64,000 nucleotides of DNA, from contig NZ_CAMLDL010000003.1 in NCBI RefSeq assembly GCF_946478955.1, forward strand, positions 1-64,000, given 5' to 3'. The position numbers were made by a program, and so were the translations under genes. This stretch comes from an uncultured Sphingomonas sp. GTDB taxonomy: Bacteria > Pseudomonadota > Alphaproteobacteria > Sphingomonadales > Sphingomonadaceae. Of the stretch, positions 8,385 to 17,398 are shown piece by piece; position 1 is the stretch's first letter; every line of letters starts with the position of its first letter. Below the pieces are notes generated by a model. That model was not told the DNA's origin. It worked only from the letters and a program-made list of their open reading frames with translations, and made no database searches.

Positions 8385-10273
8385 GTCAGCGCCTCCTCAA
8401 TGGCTACCTCGATCTCCGCAATGGTAAACGGTTGACCACTCACCTTGTTCACCGGGCGCGCATCAACAAGGAACTGATCACGCAGAAGGGTCTTGAGCTG
8501 ACCCGTGTTCATTTCCGGAACGATGATCCGGTCATAGCCGCGCAGCAGGTCGCCAAGGTTCTTCGGGAACGGCGCAATGTGGCGGATGTGGATGTGGTGG
8601 ACGTCCTTGCCTGCTGCCCGCGCGCGGCGCACCGCCTGGTGGATCGGGCCGAAGGTGGAGCCCCAGCCGACGACCGCCAGCTTGCCCTTGGTCTCGCCAA
8701 GGCACACGTCCTGATCCGGAATGCTGTCGGCGATGCCGGCAACCTTGGCGGCGCGCAGACGGGTCATTTCGGCATGGGCTTCGGGCGAATAGTCGATGGC
8801 ACCGGTGGTCGGGTTCTTCTCGATCCCGCCGATGCGATGTTCCAGGCCCGGCGTACCCGGCTTGATCCATGGCCGCGCAAGATCGTCATTGCGGACATAG
8901 GGGCGAACCTCGCCGTCGGCGATCAGGCCCGCCGTCTCATCATTGGCGAAGGTGACCGGGAAGGGCTTATACCCGCTCATGTCCGGCACCTTCCACGGCT
9001 CCGCCGCATTGGCGATATAGCCGTCGGTCAGCAGGATCACCGGCGTCATGTAGCGCACCGCAATCCGCACCGCTTCAATCGCGCAATCAAACGCGTCGGC
9101 GGGCGAGCGGGCAGCAATTACCGGGATCGGCGCGTCGCCGTTGCGGCCATAGACGGCCTGATACAGGTCGGACTGTTCGGTCTTGGTCGGAAGGCCGGTC
9201 GACGGCCCGCCGCGCTGCGAATTGACAATGACGAGCGGAAGCTCGGTCATCACCGCGAGGCCCATCGCCTCGCCCTTCAGCGCAATGCCCGGACCCGACG
9301 AGCTGGTGACGCCAAGCGCGCCCGCATAACTCGCACCGATGGCCGATGCGATGGCCGCAATCTCATCCTCCGCCTGGAAGGTGGTAATTCCATATTCCTT
9401 GAGGCGCGACAGGTGATGGAGGATCGCCGACGCCGGGGTAATCGGATAGCCGCCGAAGAACATTGGCAGGCCCGCCATCTGCGCGCCCGCGACCAGCCCG
9501 ACCGAGAGCGATTCTGCGCCGGTGACGGTACGATATAGTCCCGGCTCCGCGGGGGCTGCGTCGATGTGGGTCTTGTGGACCTGCCCGCCAATTTCGACCG
9601 TCTCGCCATAGGCGTGCCCGGCGTTTAGCGCGGCGATATTGGCTTCGGCCAACTCCGGCTTTTTCGCAAACTTCGACTTCAACCAGTCGATGATGGGTGC
9701 ACGCTCTCGGTCGAACATCCAGAGCGCCAGGCCCAGAGTCCACATATTCTTGCAGCGCAGCGCCTCCTTGTTGCCAAGGCCGAATTCCTTGACCGCGTCG
9801 AGCGTCAGCTGACTGATGTTGAATTTGACAAGATTCCAGCGGGCAAGGCTGTCATCCTCAAGAGGGTTCGCATCATATCCCGCCTTGGCGAGGTTGCGGG
9901 CGCCAAACTCGCCTTCGTCGGCGATGATCAGGCCACCCTCGCGCAGCGCCTTCACATTGGTTTTCAGCGCCGCCGGGTTCATCGCGATCAGCACATCCGG
10001 CGCGTCGCCCGCAGTGTCGATCGCCGTCGACCCGAAATTGATCTGAAACGCCGACACGCCAAAGGTCGTGCCTTGCGGCGCGCGGATTTCCGCCGGAAAA
10101 TCGGGGAAGGTCGCCAGATCATTGCCCGCCAGCGCGGTCGACAGGGTGAACTGGCCCCCGGTCAGCTGCATCCCGTCGCCGCTGTCGCCCGCAAATCGCA
10201 CCACCATCGCTTCGCGCGGCGGATGGGCGCCTGCTTCTTCGGGGGTCAGCATATGGGTTGCCGACTGGGTCAT
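8381..10273 (-). CDS. korA: 2-oxoacid:ferredoxin oxidoreductase, fused gamma-alpha subunit
   Basis: At 630 residues this is the fused form. The N-terminal gamma domain (about residues 20-200) begins VVRFAGDSGDGMQLTGG, and the alpha domain after about residue 215 contains MFFGGYPITPASAILHHL and FQAEDEIAAIASAIGASYAGA. The segment SSSGPGIALKGEAMGLA is also characteristic. No ferredoxin-like 4Fe-4S domain is fused. Together with KorB it forms the CoA-dependent 2-oxoacid oxidoreductase, which works in the cytoplasm and may bypass or replace the 2-oxoglutarate dehydrogenase complex in aerobic alphaproteobacteria. It is the first gene of a four-gene run with overlapping start and stop codons. Confidence 0.95.
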   Translation of the reverse strand: MTQSATHMLTPEEAGAHPPREAMVVRFAGDSGDGMQLTGGQFTLSTALAGNDLATFPDFPAEIRAPQGTTFGVSAFQINFGSTAIDTAGDAPDVLIAMNPAALKTNVKALREGGLIIADEGEFGARNLAKAGYDANPLEDDSLARWNLVKFNISQLTLDAVKEFGLGNKEALRCKNMWTLGLALWMFDRERAPIIDWLKSKFAKKPELAEANIAALNAGHAYGETVEIGGQVHKTHIDAAPAEPGLYRTVTGAESLSVGLVAGAQMAGLPMFFGGYPITPASAILHHLSRLKEYGITTFQAEDEIAAIASAIGASYAGALGVTSSSGPGIALKGEAMGLAVMTELPLVIVNSQRGGPSTGLPTKTEQSDLYQAVYGRNGDAPIPVIAARSPADAFDCAIEAVRIAVRYMTPVILLTDGYIANAAEPWKVPDMSGYKPFPVTFANDETAGLIADGEVRPYVRNDDLARPWIKPGTPGLEHRIGGIEKNPTTGAIDYSPEAHAEMTRLRAAKVAGIADSIPDQDVCLGETKGKLAVVGWGSTFGPIHQAVRRARAAGKDVHHIHIRHIAPFPKNLGDLLRGYDRIIVPEMNTGQLKTLLRDQFLVDARPVNKVSGQPFTIAEIEVAIEEALT

Positions 10274-10379
10274 GTGCGGGTGTTCCTGTACAAATGAGTC
10301 TGTGATTACCTGCCACTTAGGGCTGTAGACCCATTGTTGCTAGGGGGAAGACCCGTGGACAGCGATATCGCCGCAAAAT

Positions 10380-11669
10380 ATGGATCGGCGCGTGAAACCA
10401 AAGATCCTGTCCACGCTGCCCGGATATACGCGAAAGCTATTCGCCGCCGACATCCTTGCCGGGGTGACGGTGGCGCTGGTCGCCCTTCCCCTCAGTATCG
10501 CTATCGCCATCGGGTCGGGTGCGCCGCCGATTGCCGGGCTGGTGACAGCGGCGGTGGCGGGGTTCCTGATTTCCGCGCTGGGCGGCAGCCGGGTGCAGAT
10601 CGGCGGCCCGACCGGTGCGTTCATCGTCGTGGTCTATGGCATCATCCACGCGCACGGCATGGCGGGCCTTGCGACCGCGACGTTGATGGCCGGGGTTATC
10701 CTGCTTGCCGCGGGATTTCTGCGGCTTGGACGGCTGATCCATTACATTCCCGACGCTGTGATCGAGGGGTTCACAATCGGCATCGCCGTAGTGATCGCGG
10801 TCGCGCAGGTGAGGGACCTTGCGGGGCTTCAGACCGGCGCGTTGCCCGCCGACTTCATTCCGAAGGTTGAGGGATTGTGGGCCGCGCGGGGCAGCTTCAA
10901 CCCGGTGTCGCTGGCGCTCGGCTTGGCAAGCATCGCGGCGCTGCTTGTCATGCGCAAGGCGTTGCCACGCCTCCCCACGCCCATGCTGGTGATCGGGGCG
11001 GCGAGCTTGCTGGTGCTGGCCCTGCTTCCCGGCGTAGCCACCGTCGCGCATCAATATGGCGCGATCCAGAACGGACTGCCCACAATCCAGCTTCCCGACC
11101 TCAGCGGCGCGACCATGATTGCCTTGCTGCCGTCGGCGATCACCATCGCCCTTCTGGCAGGGATCGAGTCGCTGCTTTCAGCCATCGTCGCTGACCGAAT
11201 GATCGGCGCGCACCACCGAAGCAATGCCGAGCTGATCGCGCAGGGCGCGGCCAACATCGCCTCTCCGCTGGTCGGCGGCCTTCCAGCAACCGGCGCCATC
11301 GCGAGGACCGCGACCAATGTTCAGGCGGGTGGGCGGACACCCGTCGCCGGAATGGTCCATGCGCTGATCATCCTCGCCGTCCTGCTGTTCGCCGCACCGC
11401 TTGCGAATGGCCTTGCCATGCCCGCCCTCGCTGCGCTCCTCATCGTTACCGCCTGGTCGATGAGCGAACCGCACCGCTGGCCGGAGCGACTGGCCATGCC
11501 CAAGTCGCGGTTGGCGCTGCTCATCCTGACGGCGGTGATGACGGTGCTTGTCGACCTGACCGCGGCGATTTTGGTGGGAACAGCGATCGGGTTTGCGCTG
11601 AGATGGTGGGAGGGGCGCAATCGGCCCGGTGACTGGCACATGCCCGATCGGGGGATTGGGGGAGAATAA
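10380..11669 (+). CDS. SulP-family anion permease lacking the STAS domain
   Basis: The 429-residue protein has the SulP membrane core: LAGVTVALVALPLSIAIAIGSG near the N terminus (two parts), VQIGGPTGAFIVVVYG, GIESLLSAIVADRM and the motif SNAELIAQGAANIASPLVGG followed by PATGAIARTATN. Typical SulP transporters are 500-600 residues with a cytoplasmic STAS domain at the C terminus; here the protein stops soon after the last membrane helix, so STAS is absent. Likely substrates are sulfate, bicarbonate or a dicarboxylate. An in-frame GTG at 10392 is an alternative start. It is divergent from korA. Confidence 0.9.
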   Translation: MDRRVKPKILSTLPGYTRKLFAADILAGVTVALVALPLSIAIAIGSGAPPIAGLVTAAVAGFLISALGGSRVQIGGPTGAFIVVVYGIIHAHGMAGLATATLMAGVILLAAGFLRLGRLIHYIPDAVIEGFTIGIAVVIAVAQVRDLAGLQTGALPADFIPKVEGLWAARGSFNPVSLALGLASIAALLVMRKALPRLPTPMLVIGAASLLVLALLPGVATVAHQYGAIQNGLPTIQLPDLSGATMIALLPSAITIALLAGIESLLSAIVADRMIGAHHRSNAELIAQGAANIASPLVGGLPATGAIARTATNVQAGGRTPVAGMVHALIILAVLLFAAPLANGLAMPALAALLIVTAWSMSEPHRWPERLAMPKSRLALLILTAVMTVLVDLTAAILVGTAIGFALRWWEGRNRPGDWHMPDRGIGGE

Positions 11670-11680
11670 CCCACAAGGTC

Positions 11681-11740
11681 GTCATTCCCGCGAAAGCGGG
11701 AACCCAGGTTTTCTGATTGGCTGGGTCCCCGCTTTCGCGG
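11681..11740. repeat. Interspersed palindromic repeat, family A (GTCATTCCCGCGAAAGCGGGAA type)
   Basis: The arms CCCGCGAAAGCGGGAACCCAG and CTGGGTCCCCGCTTTCGCGG lie on either side of a short AT-rich centre, so the whole unit folds into a long hairpin. It fills the gap between the convergent ends of the SulP gene and the ABC-F gene, where it could also end transcription from both sides. A second copy of the same family is at 60699-60838. Confidence 0.85.
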
Positions 11741-11757
11741 AGAAGACGAGAGGAACT

Positions 11758-13617
11758 CTAAGCCGCCGCCGCTTCCAATTGCTCGCTCACCTCGAGCCAA
11801 CGCGCTTCGGCGCGCTCCAGCTCTTCCGCGAGTTTCGCCCGGCGCTTGCTCAACTCACCGGCGTTCATGGCCGCCAGATGACGCGGCGCTTTTGACGGGT
11901 CGATCATTGCCGAATCAATTTCCGCGCATTTCGCCGTCAGCCGTGCGGTTTCCGCCTCCGCGTCAGCGATCTTCTTTTTCAGCGCCTTGGCCTCGTCGCG
12001 GCCATTGTCGTTGCGACCCTTTTTCGGGGATTTCGCCTCAGCCTTGGGCTGGTTCCGGCCGAGCACGAAATCGATATAATCGTCGATACTGCCGTCATAA
12101 TCGACCGCGCGCCCGTCATCGACCAGCACCAGTCGGTCGGCGGTCAGTTCGACCATGTGGCGGTCGTGACTGATCAGGATGACCGCGCCGTCATAACCGT
12201 TGAGCGCCTGCACCAGCGCCTCGCGCGCGTCGACGTCGAGGTGGTTGGTCGGCTCGTCGAGAATAATGAGATGCGGCGCGTCGCGAGTGATGAGCGCCAA
12301 CGCAAGCCGCGCCCGCTCCCCGCCCGACAGCTTACCGACAACCGTCGTCGCCTTGTCCCCGGAAAAGCCGAAGCGGCCAAGCTGCGCACGCACCGCGGCG
12401 GGCGTTTTGCCCTCCATCGCCCGGCTCATATGCTGCAGCGGCGTGTCGTCGCCGTGCAGCTCCTCGACCTGATACTGGGTGAAGTAACCGACCTTCATCT
12501 TGCCCGACGCATGAACCTCGCCCGCCATCGTCGGCAATTGCGCCGCCAGCAGCCGCGCCAGAGTGGTCTTGCCGTTGCCGTTGCGCCCCAACAGCGCGAC
12601 CCGATCATCCGGGTCGATGCGCAGGTTCAATTTGGTGAGGATCGGAGTGTCCTCCGCATAGCCAACCGCCGCCATGTCGAGCGTGATAAGCGGCGGACGA
12701 AGCTCGCTTGGTGACGGGAAATCGAAGCTGAGGCTGGGGTCTTCGGCCATTGCCGCAATCGGCTGCATCTTGGCCAGCATCTTGGCGCGCGACTGGGCCT
12801 GTTTGGCGGTTGAGGCGCGGGCCGAGTTGCGGGCGACATAATCCTGCAGACGTGCGCGCTGTGCGTCCTGCGATGCACGCGCGGCGGCAAGCTGGGCGGC
12901 GCGCTCCGCCCGCTGTTTTTCGAACCCGTCATAATTGCCCGAATAGATCGCGATCTGCCCGCGTTCGACGTGGAGGATCGTGTCGACCACGTTGTTGAGC
13001 AGGTCGCGTTCGTGACTGATGACGACCAGCGTCCCGACATAATTCTTCAGGAAATTCTCGAGCCACAGCGTCGCTTCCAGGTCGAGGTGGTTCGACGGTT
13101 CGTCGAGCAGCAGCACGTCCGGCGCGGAGAACAGCAACGCGGCCAGCGCAACGCGCATCTTCCACCCGCCCGAATAGCTGTCGAGCGGCCGACCCTGCAT
13201 CTCTTCATCAAAGCCGAGGCCGAGCAGGATCTGCGACGCGCGCGCATCGGCGGTGTAGGCGTCGATCGCCAAGAGCCGCTCATAGACGTCGCCCAGCCGG
13301 TCCGGATCGGTATTGGCGCATTCCGCCTCCGCCATCAGCGCGGCGCGCTCCGTATCGGCCGCGAGAACCGTCTCGAACGGCGTCGCGGTGCCCGACGGCG
13401 CTTCCTGCGCGATATAGCCGAGGCGGGTCTTCTTGGGCATTTCAATCTCGCCCTCATCCGCCTCCAGCTGGCCGATGATGACCTTCATCAACGTCGACTT
13501 ACCCGCGCCATTGCGGCCGATCAGCCCGACCTTGCTTCCGGGCGTGATCGTCGCGGTGGCGCGGTCAAGGATGGTCCGCCCGCCAAGGCGGACCGTAATG
13601 GCGTTGATGGTCAGCAT
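11758..13617 (-). CDS. ABC-F family ATPase (ribosome-associated type)
   Basis: Two ABC ATPase domains without membrane segments mark the ABC-F class. Walker A motifs are GRNGAGKST and GRNGNGKTT; Walker B segments with the class-typical ending are LLLDEPSNHLDLE and IILDEPTNHLDVD. The interdomain linker after the first domain is charged and helical, as in the P-site tRNA-interaction motif, and a basic coiled-coil-like C-terminal extension follows (about residues 525-615). Members such as Uup, YheS and EttA act on the ribosome and help resolve stalled or misfolded translation states. The length and tail suggest the YheS/Uup side rather than EttA, but I do not assign a symbol. Confidence 0.93.
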   Translation of the reverse strand: MLTINAITVRLGGRTILDRATATITPGSKVGLIGRNGAGKSTLMKVIIGQLEADEGEIEMPKKTRLGYIAQEAPSGTATPFETVLAADTERAALMAEAECANTDPDRLGDVYERLLAIDAYTADARASQILLGLGFDEEMQGRPLDSYSGGWKMRVALAALLFSAPDVLLLDEPSNHLDLEATLWLENFLKNYVGTLVVISHERDLLNNVVDTILHVERGQIAIYSGNYDGFEKQRAERAAQLAAARASQDAQRARLQDYVARNSARASTAKQAQSRAKMLAKMQPIAAMAEDPSLSFDFPSPSELRPPLITLDMAAVGYAEDTPILTKLNLRIDPDDRVALLGRNGNGKTTLARLLAAQLPTMAGEVHASGKMKVGYFTQYQVEELHGDDTPLQHMSRAMEGKTPAAVRAQLGRFGFSGDKATTVVGKLSGGERARLALALITRDAPHLIILDEPTNHLDVDAREALVQALNGYDGAVILISHDRHMVELTADRLVLVDDGRAVDYDGSIDDYIDFVLGRNQPKAEAKSPKKGRNDNGRDEAKALKKKIADAEAETARLTAKCAEIDSAMIDPSKAPRHLAAMNAGELSKRRAKLAEELERAEARWLEVSEQLEAAAA

Positions 13618-13718
13618 GGCCGCGCGCCTACACGCGAATTGCGACGAAGGCGAGGCAGGACTTGGATTTCCTTCCGAAAAGGCGCAGCACGTCGCCCACG
13701 AATTGGGGGGCCAAGTCG

Positions 13719-14480
13719 ATGATCTTCAAACGCGCCGTCGCAAAGCTCCGTGCCCAGGATTGGTGGGCGATTTCGATTGAACTCCTGATTGTCATCCTCG
13801 GCGTGTTTATCGGCACCTGGGTCGCGAACTGGAATCAAGAGCGCGCGTCCAAGGCAGAAACCCACCGCCTTCTGGTCCAGATGAAGCCCGAGGTCGACCG
13901 GATCATCGACTTTTCGACCAATACGCGCGCCTATTACGCGACCAGTCATCGCTTCGCCGAAGTCGCATTCAAAGGTTGGGACAATGATCCGTCGGTCAGC
14001 GATCAGCAGTTCGTCATCGCAGCTTATCAGGCGAGCCAAATCCACGGCTTGAGCAGCAACCCAAACTGGTCCCTCGTTTTCGGGGGCGATCAGCTGCGCA
14101 ATATCGACGATCTCGACATCCGCCGACGCTTGGGGCGCTTGATGACCTTCAACGTTGAGCAACTTAACGTCAACAATGTCGCGACGCCGTATCGCGCGGA
14201 TGTGCGCGCGGTTATTCCCGACGATCTTCAACTTGCCATTCGCGCGGCCTGCGGGGATCGGCTGAACCCCAATACCGCTGACCTGAGTTTGCCCGAGACC
14301 TGCGATGTGGCGCTCGATCCGGCGAATGCAGCGCAGGCCGCCGAAGAACTCAGGGCGCATCCTGAGCTGGTTGGGAAATTGCGCAGCCACCTCGGCATCG
14401 TGGCCGGCTTCGTCAATTCGGTGATCCAATATGAACAACTGGCGCGGCTCATGAAGCAACAGTTAGCCAGGTTGAAGTAA
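13719..14480 (+). CDS. Hypothetical protein with an N-terminal membrane anchor
   Basis: The 253-residue product has one clear membrane helix near its N terminus (SIELLIVILGVFIGTWVANW), followed by a soluble, mostly helical domain of about 210 residues. The pattern of a hydrophobic helix ending GxWxxNWNxE resembles a group of uncharacterised bacterial proteins (DUF6090-like), but I cannot assign a function. The ATG at 13719 follows the purine-rich TTGGGGGG; an earlier in-frame ATG at 13662 would add 19 residues unlike a membrane protein N terminus. It is just upstream of rppH on the same strand. Confidence 0.6.
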   Translation: MIFKRAVAKLRAQDWWAISIELLIVILGVFIGTWVANWNQERASKAETHRLLVQMKPEVDRIIDFSTNTRAYYATSHRFAEVAFKGWDNDPSVSDQQFVIAAYQASQIHGLSSNPNWSLVFGGDQLRNIDDLDIRRRLGRLMTFNVEQLNVNNVATPYRADVRAVIPDDLQLAIRAACGDRLNPNTADLSLPETCDVALDPANAAQAAEELRAHPELVGKLRSHLGIVAGFVNSVIQYEQLARLMKQQLARLK

Positions 14481-14520
14481 GGGGCTTCACAGTAGCGCAT
14501 GGACGCGGCAGGACGGGCCC

Positions 14521-14991
14521 ATGACCGACGACCATCTTTACCGCCGCGGGGTTGGCGTGATGCTGATCAACCAAGCCAATCTTGTGTGGGTCGGGCAGCG
14601 GCTCGATAACCGCGCCGACGCCTGGCAGATGCCGCAGGGCGGGCTTGATGACGGGGAGGAGCCGTGGGCGGGTGCGCTTCGCGAGCTTGAGGAGGAAACC
14701 GGGATCGGCCCGCATCTGGTCGAGCTGATCGCGGAATTGCCCGAACAACTGCGCTACGACATCCCCGACGAGATCGCGGCGAAGCTTTGGAAGGGGCGCT
14801 GGAAGGGGCAGTTGCAGGATTGGTATCTGGCGCGCTTCCTGGGCAAGGACGATGATGTCGATATTGCCACCGCGCATCCCGAATTCGCCGAATGGAAATG
14901 GGTGGAGGCGCAGAGCCTTCCCGACCTGATCGTGCCGTTCAAGCGGGATATGTACGCAGCGATTGTTGCGGGGTTTGCGGCGCACCTTTAA
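14521..14991 (+). CDS. rppH: RNA pyrophosphohydrolase
   Basis: Removes pyrophosphate from the 5' triphosphate of mRNA and so starts 5'-end-dependent decay. The 156-residue protein has a complete Nudix box, running from GGLDDGEEPWAGALRE to LEEETGI (GX5EX7REUXEEXGU). The N terminus YRRGVGVMLIN and WQMPQGG are typical for RppH/NudH, as is the ending PFKRDMY. Length is normal. It is followed by an interspersed repeat that separates it from the arginine catabolic genes. Confidence 0.95.
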   Translation: MTDDHLYRRGVGVMLINQANLVWVGQRLDNRADAWQMPQGGLDDGEEPWAGALRELEEETGIGPHLVELIAELPEQLRYDIPDEIAAKLWKGRWKGQLQDWYLARFLGKDDDVDIATAHPEFAEWKWVEAQSLPDLIVPFKRDMYAAIVAGFAAHL

Positions 14992-14992
14992 T

Positions 14993-15108
14993 CGTCATTG
15001 CGAGGAGCGCATCACGCGTAGGCAATCCGGGGGATTGCTGAGCATGATGCGGCGACGCGGCAATCCAGTCGGCGTCGCTGGATTACTTCGCTGCGCTCGC
15101 AATGACGG
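14993..15108. repeat. Interspersed palindromic repeat, family B (CGTCATTGCGAG type)
   Basis: The unit begins CGTCATTGCGAGGAGCG and ends with the complementary CGCTGCGCTCGCAATGACGG, giving terminal inverted arms of about 13 bases around a variable centre that contains further inner repeats (GGCAATCC, GGATT). It lies between rppH and the M20 hydrolase gene. Related copies are at 34911-34989 and, degenerate, at 62651-62733. Confidence 0.85.
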
Positions 15109-15170
15109 AAAGGGGCGCAAATTCGCAAGGTGTGGCCTTTCCTTCCGCCCCGCGCTAGGAGCCTGCCACC

Positions 15171-16388
15171 ATGGAGGGGTTGAGCAATCTGGAGCGCGCT
15201 TGCGTCGAGCAGGCGCTTGCTGCGCAGGATCATATGCTGCGCCAGACCGAGGCGTGGGCGCTGATCAATTCGGGATCGCGCAACCTGGACGGGCTCGCCG
15301 CGATGATGGGCGCGTTGGTTGGTGCGTTTTCGGCACTGCCTGGCGAGCTTACCATGGTTGAACCCGCACCGGTGGAGGCGATCGATTCCGCCGGCAAGCC
15401 CTACGAAATTCCCCACGGCCGCAACCTTCGGCTCAGCGTTCGCCCGAAGGCGCCGCTGCAACTGCTCTTCACCGGACATATGGACACCGTTTTCCCGGTC
15501 GATCATCCGTTTCAAGGCCTGACCTGGCTCGAGCCGGGCGTAGTGCTGAACGGCCCCGGCGTCGCCGACATGAAGGGCGGAATAGCCGTCATGCTCGCGG
15601 CCCTGACGGCGGTGGAGGCCAGCCCGCTTGCCAACCAGTTCGGCTATGACGTCGTCATCAATAGCGATGAGGAAGTCGGCTCGCTCGGCTCCGCGGCACT
15701 GCTAACCGAAGCGGCCCGAGGCAAGCGCGCCGCTCTGACCTATGAGCCCGCCGCCCTGCCCGACGGCACCTTCGCAGGCGCCCGCCCCGGCAGCGGCAAT
15801 TTCAGCTTCACCGTCCGCGGCAAATCCGCCCATGCCGGACGCAATCCGCGCGAAGGGCGCAACGCCGTCATTGCCGCCGCCGACCTCGCCCTACGCTTGA
15901 AGGCCGCGATGGACGATAGCCTGTCGGTCAACCCGGCAAAAATTGACGGCGGAAGCCCCAACAACGTCGTCCCCGACCTCGCGATCCTGCGCGTCAACAT
16001 GCGCCCGACTACGCTTGAGGATCAGGCGCGGGCTGGGTCACTGATCGAAGCGACCGTTGCTATGGTCGCCGTCGATCATGACGTCGACATTTCGACCCAC
16101 GGCCATTTCGCCCGCCCCCCAAAACCGATGACGCCCGCCATCGAACATTTGTTCGGCGTTGTGAAGAAGGCTGGCGAGGACCTTGGTCAGCCCGTCGCGT
16201 GGAAATCCACTGGCGGCGTATGTGACGGCAACAATATCGCCGCGACCGGCGTGCCCGTAATCGACACGATGGGCGTTCGCGGAGGAAGCATTCATTCGAT
16301 GGAGGAATTTCTGATCGTCGAGTCCCTTGCCGAGCGCGCCGCGCTGTCGGCCCTTACAATCCTTCGCCTCGCAGGAGAGCGCGCATGA
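15171..16388 (+). CDS. M20-family metallohydrolase of the arginine succinyltransferase operon
   Basis: A 405-residue M20 peptidase (the ArgE/DapE/CPG2 superfamily). Metal ligands are visible in LFTGHMDTVFP (H and D), GPGVADMKGG (bridging D), INSDEEVGS (EE) and IHSMEEF (the last His); the dimerisation domain lies between. Its stop overlaps the astA start (ATGA), so it is co-translated with astA and astB. DapE, in the same family, removes succinate from N-succinyl-diaminopimelate. I infer that this enzyme may remove succinate from N-succinylglutamate, the role of the unrelated M14-type AstE in E. coli. The start chosen follows the annotated reading frame; a later GTG or TTG start is possible. 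Confidence 0.85.
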   Translation: MEGLSNLERACVEQALAAQDHMLRQTEAWALINSGSRNLDGLAAMMGALVGAFSALPGELTMVEPAPVEAIDSAGKPYEIPHGRNLRLSVRPKAPLQLLFTGHMDTVFPVDHPFQGLTWLEPGVVLNGPGVADMKGGIAVMLAALTAVEASPLANQFGYDVVINSDEEVGSLGSAALLTEAARGKRAALTYEPAALPDGTFAGARPGSGNFSFTVRGKSAHAGRNPREGRNAVIAAADLALRLKAAMDDSLSVNPAKIDGGSPNNVVPDLAILRVNMRPTTLEDQARAGSLIEATVAMVAVDHDVDISTHGHFARPPKPMTPAIEHLFGVVKKAGEDLGQPVAWKSTGGVCDGNNIAATGVPVIDTMGVRGGSIHSMEEFLIVESLAERAALSALTILRLAGERA

Positions 16389-17398
16389 CCATGCGGATCC
16401 GCGCCGCTCGCCCCAAAGACATGCGGGCCCTTTACGAAATGGCCAAGCTTACCGGCGGCGGCTTCACCAACCTGCCGGCCGACAAGAAAACGCTCGAAGC
16501 AAAACTGGAGCGCAGCGAAGCGGGCTTTTCCCGGCCCGGCGACACGCCCGGCGACGACCTATACGTCTTCATGCTCGAAGACCATGACAGCGGTGCGATC
16601 CGCGGCACTTGTCAGGTATTTGGGGCGGTTGGAACGGATCGCCCATTTTATAGCTATCTGCTGTCGACCCTGACGCAGAAAAGCGAGGAACTGGGCCGCA
16701 TTTTCCGTAATCAGACGCTCAACCTCACCACCGATCTGGAAGGGTCGAGCGAAGTCGGTGGCCTGTTCCTTCACCCGAACGAACGCGCTGGCGGCCTCGG
16801 CATGTTGCTCGCCCGCTCCCGCTATCTGTTCATCAAACAGCACCGTCCGCGCTTCGGCGACACGGTATTGGCGGAGCTTCGCGGCGTCATGGACCAGGGT
16901 GGCCATTCGCCATTCTGGGACGCCATTGGTGGGCGCTTCTTTGGAATGACGTTTCCCGAAGCAGACGAATTCAATGCGGTTCATGGCACGCAATTCATCG
17001 CGGACCTGTTCCCCACGACCCCAATCTATGTCTCGATGCTGCCTGAAGCGGCGCGGGCGGTCATGGGTCAACCGCATCCGACCGGACGCGCCGCGCTCAA
17101 GATGCTGGAAAATGAAGGGTTTGTCTGGGACAGCTACGTCGACATCTTCGATGGCGGCCCGACGGTGACAGCCCATACTGACCGCATCAAAACGGTCGAA
17201 AATGCGCAATGGCAAATCGTTGGCGGCACGACGACTGGCGGTCAGGCAAAGATGCTCGCAACGCGGACCTACCATGATTTTGTCAGCTGTTACGGACAGG
17301 TTGAAATGAGCAGCAATGGCGAATTGCTGATTGACGATGCTGCGATGCGGAAGCTTGACGTTGGGCCCGGCGACCGGGTGCTGGTGGTCTCGCGATGA
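16385..17398 (+). CDS. astA: Arginine N-succinyltransferase
   Basis: First step of the AST pathway: transfers succinyl from succinyl-CoA to the alpha-amino group of arginine. The 337-residue protein has the family N terminus RIRAARPKDMRALYEMA, and the conserved GGLFLHPNERAGGLGMLLAR region, a GNAT-like acetyl-CoA-binding segment, as well as LAELRGVMD and GRFFGMTFPEAD. It overlaps the M20 gene by 4 bp at its start and astB by 4 bp at its end. Regulation is not visible in the immediate upstream sequence. Confidence 0.96.
   Translation: MTMRIRAARPKDMRALYEMAKLTGGGFTNLPADKKTLEAKLERSEAGFSRPGDTPGDDLYVFMLEDHDSGAIRGTCQVFGAVGTDRPFYSYLLSTLTQKSEELGRIFRNQTLNLTTDLEGSSEVGGLFLHPNERAGGLGMLLARSRYLFIKQHRPRFGDTVLAELRGVMDQGGHSPFWDAIGGRFFGMTFPEADEFNAVHGTQFIADLFPTTPIYVSMLPEAARAVMGQPHPTGRAALKMLENEGFVWDSYVDIFDGGPTVTAHTDRIKTVENAQWQIVGGTTTGGQAKMLATRTYHDFVSCYGQVEMSSNGELLIDDAAMRKLDVGPGDRVLVVSR

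Noticed and set aside
8360..9538. 392-codon open frame on the plus strand opposite korA
   Set aside because: Antisense to a well-conserved gene; composition rich in Arg and His, typical of shadow frames in GC-rich genes.
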